From assembly GCA_947460165.1 (NCBI GenBank), contig CANHKH010000229.1:1-5892 (forward strand): a stretch of 5,892 bases of DNA, read 5' to 3'. The notes beneath the pieces are model-generated. The model was given only the letters and a program-made list of their open reading frames with translations, was not told where the DNA came from and made no database searches. The position numbers and the translations under genes were made by a program. Source of the DNA: Comamonadaceae bacterium (GTDB taxonomy: Bacteria; Pseudomonadota; Gammaproteobacteria; Burkholderiales; Burkholderiaceae_C). Below, one piece after another: positions 5,332 to 5,892 of the stretch (positions are counted from its first letter, which is position 1; each line of letters begins with the position of its first letter).

Positions 5332-5892
5332 ATGAGCAGCAAGCCGCAGGACGATGCCGAGATACTGGACGCCATAGAGCAGTGGGCTGAGAAGGAGTTG
5401 CGCCCGGTGGCGCGCAAGTTTGATCATGCCGACGAATACCCGCACGAGATCGTCGAGCAAATGAAGTCGCTGGGCTTGTTTGGCGCCACGATTGGCGAGG
5501 CTTACGGCGGCCTGGGCTTGTCGGCCAGCACCTACGCAAAAATTGTGGTCAAGGTGTCCTCGATCTGGATGGCCCCCTGCGGCATCTTCAATTCACACCT
5601 GATCATGGCCGCCGCCATTGAGCGGGCGGGCACCGAGGAGCAAAAGCGCCTCTGGCTGCCACGCATGGCCTCGGGTGAGTTTCGTGGCGGCATCGGCCTG
5701 ACCGAGGCCAATGCCGGGTCTGACCTGCAAGCCATTCGCACCGTGGCCAAGCGCGTGGGTGATGAGTATGTGGTCAACGGCAGCAAGATGTGGATCACCA
5801 ACAGCCTGCATGGGCAAGGCATTTTGCTGCTGGTCAAGACAGACCCCAAGGCCGAACCCCGCCACAAGGGCATGAGCTTGCTGATTGCGCCC
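5332..5892 (+). CDS. Acyl-CoA dehydrogenase, FAD-dependent (3' end beyond window)
   Basis: The first 187 codons of an acyl-CoA dehydrogenase; the family is usually about 380-390 residues, so roughly half is present. These flavoenzymes form an alpha,beta double bond in an acyl-CoA and pass electrons to ETF. Residues about 8-115 match the N-terminal helical domain (EKELRPVARKFDHADEYPHE at 20-39; LGLFGATIGEAYGGLGLS at 47-64; GTEEQKRLWLPRMASGE at 100-116). GLTEANAGSD (122-131) is the family FAD/substrate signature, and VNGSKMWITN (148-157) is the beta-domain motif whose Trp and Thr contact FAD. The catalytic glutamate lies in the missing half. ATG at 5332 has GAGGAAAG (5321-5328) well placed upstream. 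It follows the TRAP operon by 238 bases with its own predicted promoter and operator. It probably acts on the CoA ester made by the nearby ligase, or a later intermediate; chain-length or ring specificity cannot be read here. Confidence 0.93.
   Translation, partial: MSSKPQDDAEILDAIEQWAEKELRPVARKFDHADEYPHEIVEQMKSLGLFGATIGEAYGGLGLSASTYAKIVVKVSSIWMAPCGIFNSHLIMAAAIERAGTEEQKRLWLPRMASGEFRGGIGLTEANAGSDLQAIRTVAKRVGDEYVVNGSKMWITNSLHGQGILLLVKTDPKAEPRHKGMSLLIAP

Overview
The window looks like part of a catabolic island in a GC-rich proteobacterium. A betaproteobacterium of the Burkholderiales, perhaps Comamonadaceae, is my best guess. That guess rests on overall composition, codon use (frequent CTG and TTG for Leu) and the mix of gene families, not on any marker gene, so the taxonomic call is low confidence. 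No RNA gene, mobile element, CRISPR array or origin is visible.

Layout: (1) positions 1-1251, minus strand, the first 417 codons of a phenylacetate-CoA ligase-like (AMP-forming) acyl/aryl-CoA ligase that runs off the left edge; (2) a short divergent control region, 1252-1323; (3) 1324-2079, plus strand, a complete GntR-family regulator of the HutC/UTRA type; (4) a 142-base gap with a promoter and operator; (5) 2222-5093, plus strand, a complete three-gene TRAP transporter operon (periplasmic binding protein, small membrane subunit, large membrane subunit); (6) a 238-base gap with a promoter, an operator and an inverted repeat; (7) 5332-5892, plus strand, the first 187 codons of an acyl-CoA dehydrogenase that runs off the right edge.

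The most informative signal is a sequence repeated in all three control regions: TTGTCCGAACATATTAT (1266-1282), TTGTACGGACATATTAT (2127-2143) and TTGTCCGTACATATTTA (5200-5216). Each has a dyad core TGT-N-CG-N-ACA. Its half-site spacing matches the GT-N-TA-N-AC consensus known for HutC-type GntR regulators, with CG in place of the central TA. Each copy lies on or beside promoter-like elements. I infer that the GntR protein controls its own gene, the ligase, the transporter and the dehydrogenase as one local regulon.

Taken together, the genes describe a pathway entry. The TRAP system imports an organic acid, probably a carboxylate, the ligase converts it to a CoA thioester, and the dehydrogenase introduces a double bond for ring or chain degradation. 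The GntR protein probably senses the acid or its CoA ester. The substrate cannot be determined from this sequence. All gene families are known; the possibly undescribed part is the operator and regulon and the compound they serve.
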